Notes: generated by a model from the letters alone, not told the origin. Shown: positions 1-12,200, numbered from the stretch's first letter. The stretch is DNA of 64,000 nucleotides from Nepenthes gracilis (GCA_033239525.1 BSYO01000003.1:10224001-10288000), one strand, 5' to 3'. Numbers and translations are program-made.

Positions 1-1490
1 CCAAACGGACTTTAACCCAACAACCCACAACCCGACATCAATATAATAATACATATGGTCACGGAATATGCCAATTAGACAAATGTCTCTAACAGAAGAG
101 TTTCGTTAATCAATAAGATCCCGGTTTATTTTCATGAGGAATAGCAGTATCCTAATTTGTTATGAGGCCTCAGTGACAGAAAACATAGTTTAGTTGAGAT
201 TTAGCTTTGTTTTAATAGAGAACAGTGCTCGGCATTTGCATGTTATTCAAACGCTAGAGAGTCAATTTCGAGAACAAGTTAAATCATAGGTTTTAAATAC
301 CGAGAAGCATGGTTTCAAATTTAGGATGAGTTCAAAGAATTTTTGTGGGCCTTAGTGAGATGACCATGTGGGATACTTAGGTGCTTTTGTCGATTCCCCT
401 ATTCCTTCTTTCCTTCATTCACTGGTGTTGTCCCTTAATTTGTGTAAGTACATTTTATTGAAATTCTATGACTAAGTAAATGAAAGTATGTAAAGACTCC
501 AAGATATCTGAGCGAATGGGAGTTGATGAAACGTTAGCATAGTCTATACTTTTTCGTTACCAAATCAATTTCAGTTGTCGAGGTCAATATATTTTGAAGA
601 AGGATGCTTACATCATTCTAACTATCATAGAATATGATATCTAGATATCATGAGGAGAAACATTGGAGATAGTATAGTCCTGCTATGGTTATGGTCTTCT
701 AGGAGGATTTGTAGGGGCAGTTATATATCGTAGATATTGAAAACCTCATGCTATATATCTAGTCAATGGAGGCATAAATACATTAACTTTTGGTTCACAA
801 TATAAAGAAGATCGCCGGAGATTATTATTATTTGTTATTATTTAGACTTTATATTGAGTTGGATTTTCAAAATTTTTAAGGGAAGACCTTAGTAGACCTT
901 GTAGCCAATATTGAGATTTATTGAAATCGAGTGGATATCCTTCGGAATTTTGATATAATTTCTTGAGTTAATAATGATGATGTTATTTATTAACACAATT
1001 TATTGAACTTTGATATTGTTGCTTGAAAAATTCATTGATAAACGTGTTCTAGGATCATTTGACTCCCGCTGTTGTTAGCTTTGGTCAAGGTTGTTTGTTG
1101 GGCATCCAGCTTACCATTTCAAGTTCTTTCCTTGTAGAATAGCATTGGAATTGCTGATCACAAGTTTTGAAGCAGATTAGAGGGAGAGCTTTGGAGACAA
1201 TGTGGAGCTGAATAGCCTAGTTGGAGCAAGTAGTTTATGTCTTGATATTTTAGTTGTAATACATTCATATACGTTTATGATATTAGTTTTGGGACTGTGT
1301 TTTCCTCATAGTATTGATGTATCTATATTTTTTTGTCTTGGTCAAGTTATTTTTCAGTGATGATTATAATATTTTTATGAGATGGATGGTTTTTAGCATG
1401 AGCAGACCGGGTGATGGTTGTATACTGGGTTTGCGTCACCACAATGGGCCAGGATATTGAACCTTAATTGAAGACTTGGGGGACAACACC
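1..1490. other. Unidentified AT-rich sequence
   Basis: No open reading frame of useful length, RNA gene or recognisable element was seen here. The stretch ends at the start of a LINE ORF1 remnant, so its right part may be the 5' leader of that LINE, but nothing in the sequence proves this. Confidence 0.4.
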
Positions 1491-1493
1491 ACC

Positions 1494-2700
1494 ATGGAAG
1501 GGGATATCTCAGTGGACCTTCCAGGTAAATAGCCGTCTATAATTCCCTTTGATGAATTTATATATGAACTTGTGAAAGACTGGGATCGCTCACTTAGCTA
1601 CAAAGCTCTGTTCCATAAAATTCCTATTTTATGGAATCCATTGTGCCAGTACAAGGTGATTTACTTAGATTTCAACTATTATCTCGCCGATTCACAAATC
1701 CAACTGACTAGTTTGAAGCCCTGTCGAATGGACCATGAATGGTATACCAACACTACCTCATGGTTTGCCCTTGGAGCCAAAATTTCAATCCTCATGAAAA
1801 TGACTTTGACGCTGTTGTGATCTGGGTGAGGCTCCCAGACGTACCATTCTACTATAGCCGGAATGATGTTCTATGGGCTATGAAAGCTAATTGGCTAGCC
1901 AATCGAAATTGATATGAACACCACAGCAGCGGATAGAGGTAGATTTGCCAAGAATAATGCCAATGTCGATCTCTCCAAGCCACTGCTCTCTCAATTTTTC
2001 TTAACTGAGAAACCCTCAAACTTGAATATGGGGGTCTGCTAGAAATATGCTATTGATGTGGAAGGGCAGGGCTCCTAGAGATAGGCTATGGATGCGGAAG
2101 AGCGGGGAACACCCAAAGGGACATGCATGCACGCCGGAAAAGGACCAACTCAGGGAATCACAACATAGCCAGCAAAAGCCATGAATGAGAGCACTGAAGA
2201 GAATCACTCTATTTTTTATTTAAAGGGGAAGACGACAAAGATTTCAGCTCATGGTTACATGCTCCCAGGCCCCTTAGACAGAATGTCAGGAATCCATTGA
2301 CAAAAGGTCCTTCAAATATAGTAGCAACTAGGGAACAGGACTGCTCAGGGTCCTGCTTTGCTTCTCTCATCAACACTGATATGGACGAAGGATCTTGATT
2401 CTTCCAAGAGAAGCAGCCTCAAATGGCATCAGCATCCAAGCCCCCCCATACAAGGCCCCTCAATACCATGCCCACTTCCCAAAACAAACCTCAAAAGAAA
2501 AAGGACTTGGCCTATGCCACCTAGCCTGCCAATTCAACCTCCACTTCTCCAGCTAAATCCGGAGCCCCTGATATACATCACTAATGCTAATAAAGCTCTA
2601 ATCCTCAACATTCCCAAAGAAATCCTAGTTCTAAGGAATCACGGTAGGTCACTGATGCATCCAGCAAACATGGGCCTAAGGGGCTAAGCCCCACAGCAGG
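1494..2700 (+). pseudogene. LINE (L1-like) ORF1 remnant with DUF4283-type domain
   Basis: Remains of the nucleic-acid-binding first ORF of a plant L1-type non-LTR retrotransposon. Reading starts at an ATG at 1494, hits a stop 13 codons in, and reopens in the same frame up to 1820. The piece beginning WDRSLSYKALFHKI and followed by an IYLDFNYYL block has the layout of plant DUF4283 ORF1 proteins. After a frame change the typical blocks follow in order: a WVRLPDVPFYY-like strand near 1825-1855, a DMNTTAADRGRFAK-like block near 1912-1955, then VDLSKPL. The zinc-knuckle region that should come next is not readable, and the tail to about 2700 is proline-rich linker-like sequence. Frameshifts and stops make it non-functional. 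It probably belongs to the same LINE as the ORF2 remnant from 6606, because strand and order agree. Confidence 0.75.
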
Positions 2701-2825
2701 ATCATAACTCATCTCCAACCCAATAAAATTTTTCCAAAGTGAAAGGTCCCACATTATAAAGCCAGACACCCTCAAACTTGAAAGGACAAGCTTGAGATGG
2801 CTCAATATTTCGAAGCAGGGGGCCT

Positions 2826-3372
2826 ACCTTCCATCTAGGAGTTGTCATCCTTCCAGGAGGCCTACCCTCCATTCAGGAGCCCTTCGTTCGGGAGTCAGGA
2901 GCCATCCGTCTTAGATCTAGAAGCACTCCATTCTAGAGCCACGAGTCCTCCGTCCTGGAGCCAATTCTCCGTCCTGGATCCAGGAGCCCTCTGTTTCGGA
3001 GCCAAAACCTCTTCGTCTGGGAGACAGGAGCCCTCGTCTAAGAGTCAGCCCTCTATCTCGGAGCTAGGAGCACTCTATCCAGGAACCACGAGTCTTTAGT
3101 CTCGGAGCCAATTCTCTATCTCGGAGCCGGGAGCCAGGAGCCAGGAGCTCTCCGTCCAAGAGTCAGCCCTCTGTCCCAAAGCTAGGAACCCTCCGTCCCG
3201 GAGTTAGAAGCCCTCCATCTAAGAGTCAACCCTCTGTCCCGAAACCAGGAGCACTTCATCCCGGAGCCACGAGTGTTCTGTCTCGGAGTCAAGAACCCTC
3301 CGTCTAGGAGTCAACTCTCCATCTCGAAGCCAAAAGCCCGCTATCCGAGAGCTAACTCTCCGCTCAGGTGAT
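2826..3372. repeat. Degenerate minisatellite, 19-22 bp unit
   Basis: About 25 imperfect copies of a unit built on GAGCCAGGAGCCCTCCGTCT run head to tail. The GAGCCACGAGT variant recurs near 2936, 3084 and 3267, which suggests a higher-order period of roughly 150-180 bp. The array lies between the LINE ORF1 remnant and a Tat-type LTR block. The short ORFs across it are products of the repeat, not genes. Confidence 0.8.
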
Positions 3373-3556
3373 CAGGATGCTGGCCCATCAGTGCAGTTTA
3401 GTCCTCCCCCTCTAAACCACCATTCACTTGGGTGCACTTCTAAGACACCCCTCAATAGGGTGCAACTCTTAGTGGAAAAACCACCCACGAACAAGACTTA
3501 AGAGCCAAAAATGAACCAAGCTCTCTTTCCCCAAACAACTCTTTCTTATCCTTAAT

Positions 3557-3813
3557 GAGCCACTCCCTACCGAGTGCATCCATAGTGAGTTACTCTCTAT
3601 CGAGTGCATCTATAGTAAGCCACTTTTTATCGAGTGCATCCCTAATGTGCTACTCCCTATCGAGTGCATCCATAGTGAGCCTCTCCCTACCGAGTGTATT
3701 CCTAATGAGCCACTCCCTGTTGATTGTATCCCTAATGAGCCACTCCCTACCGAGTGCATCCATAGTGAGCCACTCATTGAGTGCATCCACAGTAAGCTAC
3801 TTTCGGCCGAGTG
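3557..3813 (+). repeat. 30-bp minisatellite inside LTR, left part
   Basis: About eight and a half copies of a 30-bp unit of the form GAGCCACTCCCTACCGAGTG plus CATCCMTART. One copy is 27 bp. Because 30 is a multiple of three, the array reads as a repeating decapeptide in an open frame, but it is not a gene. The array continues after the inserted solo LTR at 5970. Confidence 0.85.
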
Positions 3814-5969
3814 TGTGACGTACTGTACTATCAGCCAAAAATTCGATAGAGTTTCGATTGTAATACAGATATCTGCTTAATACAGAACCTATAAATGCCC
3901 TACAATACATACAAAATTCTACATATTACCAACTCAAAAGTCCAAACTCCAGGTTGGAACAGGGAGATGTCACTAAGCCTCGGAGTACCCTTCAAAAACC
4001 TGCGAAAGCAAACTAAAGATCCACAACATCATTTTCTAACTAAACGTATCACTATAACTGATATACAGATAAAAAGGGCAACATATATATACAATTTTCT
4101 TATTTCCAAAGGAATCATCAACTACGCCCAAAAATACAAAATGCAGTTCTTTCAAAGCATAAAAAACATCATTTCCATGCCTAAGTTAGGTGCTAACTTC
4201 TCCTATTCCTCCTCATTGTGCAAGAATTCGTGTTAATCATCTGAGAGGGGATAACAAAATAGTAATGAGTAAGTTAAAGCTCAGTAAAGTACGAGACAAC
4301 AAGGTACATGTAGGATTTCATTTTCAGATCATAATAATGCATGCAGGAAAGAAAAGTGTATATAAGTGGTCATGCAGTAAAAATATAGAAATATGCTTTA
4401 ATGAAGGTTTGTTTCCAATTTGCTTTAATTTATTTCCTTTGTCTTTTCTTAGTTATCAATTTATGCCGAAAACTTATTTCGTTTGGAGTCAAGGTCAGTT
4501 GGCCTTACTGACAAAGGAACGGTCGGTCATAGCCTAGATTGTATTTGCTCCTACACAATTTAAAGTCATCTCCTCCTACTGAAGACTCAAAGGTGGGCTG
4601 TCTACATACAATTCCTATAGACGGGGTCAATCAGTTGCGGTGACCCAGCCGCAAGCGGTTCTGAAACAGATGATGACCTTCCATTATAATATACTAAGAC
4701 ATGCCAAGATATATCACCCGCTAACACGACACGGCTAGGATATACGGCCAGAGTAATTCTTGAGTTTTTCACTGTAATATTTCGGCATGTTAATGTTTAT
4801 TATCCATAATCCTTGATCCAAATTCTTAGTTCCTTATTTCATTAGAAAATTATATTCTTGAGCACAAAATTATTCATTCCGACACTATTGGCAAACGTTT
4901 TATAAGTCAATCAGTTCATAGGTCTATCACTTAATTACAGAATTTTCTCCGTCATCAGATTTTCTTTTTCCATAAGCATATTTTGATACAAATTTTCATA
5001 TTTTTGTGAACTTAGGTCCTCACATATTCATAATGTCATACATAATTTATTTGGAGCTTCAAGAATTGAGAGTTCCTTGCCATATCATGCCCAGTACGAT
5101 TTTTAGAGTGTCCGATTGCTAAATTCCTTCATAACAGTTCGTATCGTGATTCTGGAGCATACAAAATTAGCATATTCATAGTTTATGAAATTAAATGCAA
5201 TTCAATCGCATTCATAAGTCAGGGTTTAAAGTCCTAAGTCCAATTTATGCATAAGTTTCGCGGGGAGATCGTTCGGAATGTGCGGGGCGCGGGTTAAAGT
5301 TTCGGTATGCATGAACCGCACAAAATGCAGGATTTCGGTCACTGAATTGATGGAATTTCATGCTCAAGTTATGGGTTCCGATTATCTAGTATCAAATTAT
5401 GCATAATACCTGAAATAAATGATGAAATCTATCTAGGCGTGGGTTAGGGTTCCAGGTTACGAAAAACTATTCAAATCTCGCTAAATGGACATGAAATCAA
5501 AGTATGTTTATGCTAGGGAGATGGGTAATATGGAATATAAGTTCAATCAGGTATCGGAATAAGGATACCCAAAGAAAAATGAGATAAAAGTGCAAATAAA
5601 CGAGAGAAATTATTATTAGTACACTTACCTCAACTCGATCTATCACCTTTGTAGCTAGCAATAGCTCAAAATCGAACCCGGGGCCTTCGGATTTCCTTCC
5701 TCTCTCTTCTCCTTGCGCGCTCTCTCTCTCTAGAAATTAGTTGGCCAAACAAAATGAGGGAAAAAGCGTTCGCGGCATTTTTATTCCCTGAGCTGGCGTG
5801 CCCAATTTGCCACCCAGCGCTCGCGGCGCCGCCTTGGGTGCCCGGCGTGCCCACACCGCCGAGTTGTCCTACAGTCTCGAAACTAATTTTTCCCATGAAC
5901 TAGGCTTAAATCTTGATTATATTCACTTGATTACTGTATAATTTTAATTCGAGTGGCCGGAACCTCACA
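3814..5969 (-). mobile_element. Solo LTR of a Tekay/Del chromovirus (element D family)
   Basis: Begins TGTGACGTAC and ends CCTCACA on the plus strand, exactly like the LTRs of element D (50877-52930 and 57609-59683), and follows them along its whole length of about 2.16 kb. In element orientation it lies on the minus strand. The flanks are GAGTG (3809-3813) and AAGTG (5970-5974), a 5-bp target duplication with one mismatch, inside the 30-bp minisatellite. The TATA box present in the element D LTRs is degraded here, near 5780. No internal sequence remains, as expected after LTR-LTR recombination. Confidence 0.88.
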
Positions 5970-6262
5970 AAGTGCATCCATAATGAGCCACTTCCTACCG
6001 AGTACATCCTTAGTAAACCACTCCTACCGAGTGCGTCCCTAATGAACTACTCCCTACCAAGTACGTCCATAGTGAGCCACTCATTGAGTGCATCCATGGT
6101 GAGTCACTTCCTATCGAATGCATCCATAGTGAGCCACTCCCTGCCGGGTGCATTTATAGTGAGTTACTTCAGGTCAAGTGCATCCATAGTAAGTCATTCC
6201 TTATCGAGTATGTCCATAGTGAGACACTTACCGAGTACATCCCTAGTGAGTCACCGACCGCA
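5970..6262 (+). repeat. 30-bp minisatellite inside LTR, right part
   Basis: About nine and a half further copies of the same 30-bp unit, with a few 27-29 bp variants. It joins directly to the left part if the solo LTR and one copy of its 5-bp duplication are removed. In all about 18 copies are present, against about two in the 5' LTR of element A (18630-18690). Confidence 0.85.
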
Positions 6263-6605
6263 TACAGCCAGAAGGAAGCCCAGACCTCCTTCCTCTCCAA
6301 GCCGCCCCCGTCAAGTGCACCTATAGGAGTCAGTCATCCTCTTACATCTCCCATTCACATGCAATTCTACATTATCTAACATCCTCCTTATATCTTTCTA
6401 TTTCTTGAAGAAGATTTCTGACTTGAGTGTCGAAGGATAAATTAGGGAATGAGTTCCGCTAATTATCTAACCTCCTGTTTGTAATTTGTGGTACACAGGT
6501 TCCAAGTTAATAGCGATAGAGACCGGACCTACTCCAATTCGACCCACAACGAAAGATTGGAAGACTCCCTAATACATATCACAATTCGAGAACAAGAGAT
6601 GCATC

Positions 6606-9290
6606 AGTTAGGGTTGGCTTCTCTCAGCCATCTATGCTAGTTCTAAGCCTGCCAGCCATAAGGCTCTCTGGACTGATCTTGCCACTATGGCACACTCCCT
6701 TCCATGGTGTGTCATCGGTGATTTTAACGACGTCCTAGCATCTGAAGAGAAACATGGGGAAAAACCAACAAATCTAAGCAAATGCATCCAATTTCTATTC
6801 CCGAATTGCAGATTGCGGGCTTTTCAATAAGGGCTTCAGTCGCCCTAAGTTGAATATGAGTGTCTCATACTTCCCTCCACAAATGCCTCCATCGTGTTCT
6901 TACCATAGCAAGTTGGACACTCAAATTCTATAATTCAACATTAACCAACCTTAATAGTCTCCTCGGACAACTCTCCCATCTACATTGATACTCCTTGTCT
7001 TTTCCTTCTTGGCAAAGACCTCAAGCATTTTTTATTTGAAGCTATGTGGTGCAATAATTCCAATTGTAATACTGATTGAGCTAGTTTCCTATCAAATAGA
7101 ACACCACACGATGACATTTTAGCTACACAAAAGGTTCTCCACTCTTTGGGCAGGGCAATGGGTATGAATGCAGGCGTGACGTACGAAATTTGGTTTCTAC
7201 TACTGCGGTACTCTGTCATGGAGAGCTCACATCCCGCTTCACCCCATCATACGGGCTTCCGCAATGGGAGTCCTCCTCCCTCTATATTTTCAATTTGTGC
7301 ATTGAGGGGCTTTCACACCTGCTCATCCTTCAGAGCAATGGAAACTAGAAGCCTTTTAAGGTCTGCAGCAGAGGGGCTGCAATTCCTCCTTTCTGCAAAA
7401 GCAAGGAGATGACAGATTGATACTACGACCAAGACACTTGATTCCTTTTGTCATGCTTCGGTCCAATGCAATAATTCTGAGAAATCACAAATTTATATCT
7501 CCCCAGGAGCAAACAAGGATCTGGCAAGCGACATGTTCTCCTCTTTTGCTTTCAAGAAGACCGCCCACCTCGGGAAGTATCTTGGTGCCAAAATATCAAG
7601 ACTTGCATAAAGTGGTTATTGATGAAGCCAGTAGGCAGCTTCAAGACTGGGAAACCAAGTTTCTCTCAACCGCATTGTTGGGACAACCGGGCACTCGAAC
7701 AGAATGTTCACCCGGACGTAATGACCGAGGGGACAAATTACTCGGACACAGAGGGACAGCACTCGGACGGACGGTCAACAAGGAAAGAGAAACACACGAT
7801 ATTTAACGTGGAAACCCTTCTGGAACCGAAGGAAAAAACCACGGGAGCAGAGGCAACAGCAAATTCACTATGTGAAATAGGTTACAAACCTCCAAGAGGG
7901 AGTATCCGCTACACACCCAAGAAGTTAAAGAAGAAAACACTCCTGAGCAAACCGAGAAAAGCACACTCTTTTCTCTTCACTCGATTTTTCTCTTTCTCCC
8001 TTCTCTCACCGGTGGTGCACTCCTCTTTTTCTTTCACAAAGTCCTTTTGCCTTTACATGCACTCACACTTGCTTTCACAAGCTCTCACTCACTCACATTC
8101 TCAATCTCACGTAGCCTATTTATAATACCAGGGGAGGGCCACGTGGCCAACCTACCCAGCCACCATACTGCCAGTAGGGTGGCTGGGCTATGTCCCCTTA
8201 GACCTGCCATGGCCATCCACACGCCTCCTGCGTGTCAGAATGGCAGGCCCGCCACCTTGGAAGTTGAAGCCGCCCGAACGTCCAATCGGAGTGGGTCAAC
8301 TGTCCACCTGCAACACGCCGCTGCAGCAGGCCTACGAGAGAGAGAAAGTCAACGCCTAGGCTCCAGCGTCCTCGTCCATGTCCACCTCTCGGACATGATG
8401 CCTTTGAGTAGTCCCCGTCCAATTCATCCAGCTGCCCCCGAGGACACACGTTTCCGAATTTCTTCAAACGTCCTCGTCCATGTCAACCTCACGGACATGA
8501 ACCTCTGAGGAGTCATCGTGCATTTGTGTCCACTTGTCCGCGGACACAAACACCACAAGAGAGTGACCCCAACACGCATTTTGATTCGAACCGTGGCTAT
8601 GTACCTCATAAAAACTCATCCCTTGAGAAGGGGGACATGTAGACGGCTCAGCAAAATTAATATTTCTCTGGGGATACAAAAAAATCCACCTAGTAAGTTG
8701 GGACAGGGTTTATTCCCTAAAGAAGCTAGTGTGTGGGTCTTGGAGAAGCACATGGCAATAATTAGGCAAGATTGGCTGCGATCTCCCATGGCGCTTGAGT
8801 TAAACCCAAACCCGGGACCTCGAGTACGTGCCGAAGTACACTTAATACACAGAACCTCATTACCAGAGGAATCAAATAGGCTTATGGCACTGGTAAATCT
8901 ATCCGCTTTTGGAGAGATAGATGGGTGGGTGATGGCCCTCCACCATCCTGATCACAAGGTTGCAGACTACCTCCTTCCTAATGGAGAATAGAAATGGTAG
9001 CAAATCAGTAGACACCCCCCAGAAGGGATCAATTTGACCCGTTGGGATGTCCATATCACCAAGTCTGCCGATTTATATGACAGACCATATGGAATAGCAA
9101 CTCAGGCCATTAGACAAGCACAGCTACGTACGACCTTCTCATAGAAACCCAAACTCACAAGGAGGCCTGTTGGGCCAAGCTCTGGGAGCTCAAATTTTCA
9201 CCAAAATTCAAAGCCTTCATTTAGGTTATTCTCTAAAATAAATTGCTAACCAATATGGCCTAGCAGCAATAGCTACCCATCTTCTTCACA
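6606..9290 (+). pseudogene. LINE (L1-like) ORF2 remnant: endonuclease, RT, zf-RVT
   Basis: Decayed second ORF of a plant L1-type LINE, which encodes the endonuclease and reverse transcriptase for target-primed insertion. Near 6615-6770 the endonuclease core is readable: an LLSAIYAS-like strand, then a WCVIGDFNDVLASEEKHG block with the GDFN catalytic motif. The RT part is readable near 7225-7310 (PQWESSSLYIFNLCIEGL-like) and 7425-7670 (DSFCHAS...NNSEKSQIY, KTAHLGKYLGAKI, ASRQLQDWETKFLS). After the solo LTR at 7676-8574 the frame resumes with RT thumb and zf-RVT sequence (KIH...SW block near 8665, then CWAKLWELKFSPKFKAF near 9170-9215). Many stops and frameshifts are present. The first third of the endonuclease is missing at the left junction. 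Confidence 0.8.
7676..8574. mobile_element. Solo LTR (TGTTGGG...CCCAACA) in LINE RT
   Basis: An 899-bp block with inverted ends TGTTGGG and CCCAACA, flanked by a perfect 5-bp duplication CGCAT (7671-7675 and 8575-8579). LINE coding sequence continues across the empty site. Inside are an AACGTGGAAACCC motif (near 7805), often seen in plant LTRs, and a CTATTTATAA TATA-like box near 8116-8125. The long ORFs that cross it are accidental. The superfamily is not certain, because no internal domain is left. Confidence 0.88.
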
Positions 9291-9333
9291 ACTATAAGAG
9301 GGATGAACACTCGTGGAGAATGATATCCAGAAA

Positions 9334-9858
9334 TAGAAGGATTGGGAAATCCCTAAGTTTGATTCATTTAAGCCTTGTAAGTGAAAGTAAAGTATATACG
9401 AATATACAATACACGTGATGTATATTCTTTACTAAATATAAATCAAAATCAATTTTCACAAAAAGATATATCAACAAAATAAATATAAGACAATAAAGAA
9501 AAATAACGAACATATTTTAGTGATGAAGGAGAATCTCAACAACAAATAGTTATCAAGTAAAACCTTTCAAATTTTTTCAACCAATAAAAGTAATACAATA
9601 TAAAAGTCAGCTTATAACTTGGATGATATAGACGCATTAAACATTAATCAACTTACTCTCAACTTATAATTTCAACTAAAGAACTCTTTATATTTGCTTG
9701 TAGTAGTGAAATTAAATATGGTTAGTATAACTAGAAAAAATATATGTATAAATAAATAACATAATTATTACAAACTATCAATGAGCATTATTATATAGCA
9801 ATAGTAGATAATACTAAATCTAAGTACAAAATTAGCAATATATCTATGCTTCACAACA
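9334..9858 (-). repeat. Putative LTR (3' LTR in element orientation)
   Basis: Left copy of the direct repeat pair of the copia element. Its right edge is set by the CAACA end next to the polypurine-like run at 9870-9885. Confidence 0.55.
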
Positions 9859-9999
9859 ATATACTTTGCCCCCTCTTTTTGTCACGAATACCAAAACAAA
9901 TGCACAATCAACACTGGAGTAGTTGCTATCCCTCATGGAATGTAGTTTGTCAAAAATACAGTCTAAACTCCCCCTCACATAGACATCCTAGTCACCAAA

Positions 10000-12200
10000 C
10001 CAAGTATCAATATGCTAAAATCTTTCTAATATGAAACTCTAAGCAATCTTAAATTCGAAGCAAGCCAAAATATATTTGCATTTGTAGTGGCGAGTTGATC
10101 AAACATTCTAAAAAGCTAACCATGGTAATTAAAGAGGGAGAAAAGTAGCATAGGGTAGCGTAGAAGGGCTAGGAGTAGACTGACACAATCTAACACTCGA
10201 ATAAGGCTCCTCTAGATGATCATGGTGACCAGGGAAATGGCAGTGGGTATAAGCTTGATTTTGCTCATAAGTGGTACAGTCAATAGATTTCCCTAAGGGA
10301 ATATGAAGAAGGTCTAGAAATGATATTCTAAGACTCATGATCAAGTATTGAATCTGACAACTATGAGGAAGATTGTTGCCCTTTTTATTTATAAAAATGA
10401 AAAACATGTGTGAGCTAAAATACGATGAGAGATCAATCAAACATTAACGAGAAAAGTATAAAGGAATAAGGTTTTATCTAGAGAAAGGGAGACGTAGTGT
10501 GTCACTGAAAAAATATTAGTAAGCATAATCTAACACACTATAAGCCGGCAGAAGATGAGATACTTCATCTTAAAGATTTCCCGTACCAAGTCATGGAAGT
10601 GCCATGTATGAATGAAATAATCTCATCATGAAGAGGCAGCTTATGAAACGAATATAGGTATTTGGAATAGGACACCAGAGAGAGATGAAGAGTGTTTGCA
10701 ATCACCTTTAGAGTGATTCGAAAGGTATTCCATCTGAAAAAATAGAAAAAGAGTTGGGCTCATTATCGATATTATGAATATTTGTGTAAAATTCCTAGCA
10801 AATGAGAGCAGAGGAAGAAATCAAGTTAGCGAGGATTAATTTCTAGTATCAGTCAATAAATATAGAGAAGATGGCATAATCTAGTGAAATGATGTCAACC
10901 TCTCGTTTTAAAATGAGTTGTCAGTAGTTTATTTGTTTCTAGAAAAGAGTATTTCACAATAGCATTGATAAAACTCACTGACTCAGAAGATGCGCCATTA
11001 TAAGGACGCTTTCCAAATGATTTCTTTGAAATCGATATCTAAAAATAAAATCAAAAGAATTACCTATAAAAGTTACAAATCTGATACAAAACATAAGGAA
11101 AACAAAGATCGAAGCCCATAACATCAAGATAAGATTGCGCAGGAAGAACTCTTACAAATCTCAATTAAGAGATATCCAAATTTTAAAGAAGGGATGGCCA
11201 AAACATAGTTGAGTTTCTAAACAGACCACTTAAAATGGTACACCCCTATAATGTTTAGATATATAACCAAATTTGTCAAACTCTAATGACACCCAACAAA
11301 ATTTGAACAATAGCATGAGAGACATAAGTAAAAGAGATGAGAAAGCCATAACCATGGTGGAGCATAATTAATACCATCAGTAGAAGACCTAAGATCTTGA
11401 GGGAGAGAAGAGATGGGGATAAATACCTCAAATTTGTCTTGGATTTGGAAGAAAATAGTGGATTGAATAAGGATGAAGGTCGAGAGAGGAGGTCGAGAGA
11501 GGAGGATGAGAGAGACGAGCGAAAACTAAAGGTGAGAAGGAAAAATATGGACGGCACACAAATAGCATAAGAAAAAATAAGGACATTGCAGATCAGTATA
11601 TGAGTGCGTAACAGGTGTGCTTCAAATGCTGCAGGCATAAGAAATGATGCAAGAGCCCCAAAAAATCGGGCTTCAAGCACAGATGTTTAGAAGCATAAGC
11701 ACAAAAGTGGGAGGGAGGTGTGTGTCTGGCTTTGATAATTTTAGACGGAATATGCTCGATTGTTGGATAAGCTCACATCAAGCGCAATACACTATGACCA
11801 GTCATCAAACATGCGAGAGGTGTTGGAGGCAACACATGAGTGAGACATAGGCGTGTGTCAGGTGCAACAGAGATAACTTTTTTACAATACTTGTGATTAT
11901 TTTAAATATGAGATGTATAACAGTGTGAGCATATATGATAAAATTTTTGCACCAATGGCATGTAGGTATAAATCTAGAAAAGTAGTAAGATCTTTTAGGT
12001 TAACTTCTAGATTGATTTTCAAAGGTATTTTTTCTTACTTTCCTATTAGTATTACGCTGAGCTTAGACATTATTAGTAATCTCCTTAATCATTCCATTAG
12101 TGTTTGGTTTAATCAAAGCTGTAGGTACGTTGTGCTTACTCAAGCTTTTCAATATAGGTTTGATAGGAACATTTATAATATTATTTCTTTTAGGAACTGA
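10000..12200. other. Unidentified interior of the copia element
   Basis: This part of the putative copia element shows no recognisable protease, integrase or reverse transcriptase on either strand. It includes a purine-rich stretch near 11440-11530 (GAGAGAGGAGG-type repeats) and scattered open frames under 135 codons that look accidental. It may be heavily decayed pol, an unrelated insertion, or a spacer. Confidence 0.4.

Larger units (their letters stand above)
3515..6605 (+). mobile_element. Tat-family LTR fragment (R/U5 side), interrupted by a solo LTR
   Basis: The right part (about 6250-6605) matches the 3' halves of the LTRs of element A (18700-19028 and 29560-29882) and element C (50040-50345). 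Shared marks are the AAGATTTCTGACTT-like block, a GATAAAT motif, the GGTTCCAAGTTAATAG block and the final run before CA. The left part from about 3515 resembles the AAGCTCCCTCC...CATCTTT sequence found just upstream of the short repeats in element A LTRs. The TG start of the LTR could not be found, so this is either a rearranged solo LTR or a truncated one. LINE ORF2 coding sequence resumes immediately to the right. A Tekay solo LTR (3814-5969) sits inside it. Confidence 0.65.

Noticed and set aside
2842..3099. 85-codon Ser/Pro-rich ORF
   Set aside because: Translation of the 19-22 bp minisatellite.
3555..3880. Two overlapping ORFs with a decapeptide repeat, looking like a repeat protein
   Set aside because: They are translations of a 30-bp DNA repeat. 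All frames stay open for the same reason, and the array runs into an LTR.
8047..8991. Long ORFs of about 150 codons across 8.0-9.0 kb
   Set aside because: They cross the boundary of the solo LTR at 8574 and mix LTR and LINE sequence in wrong frames.
9846..10440. Small ORFs on both strands as plant genes
   Set aside because: They lie in the LTR edge and interior of a decayed copia element and show no domain.
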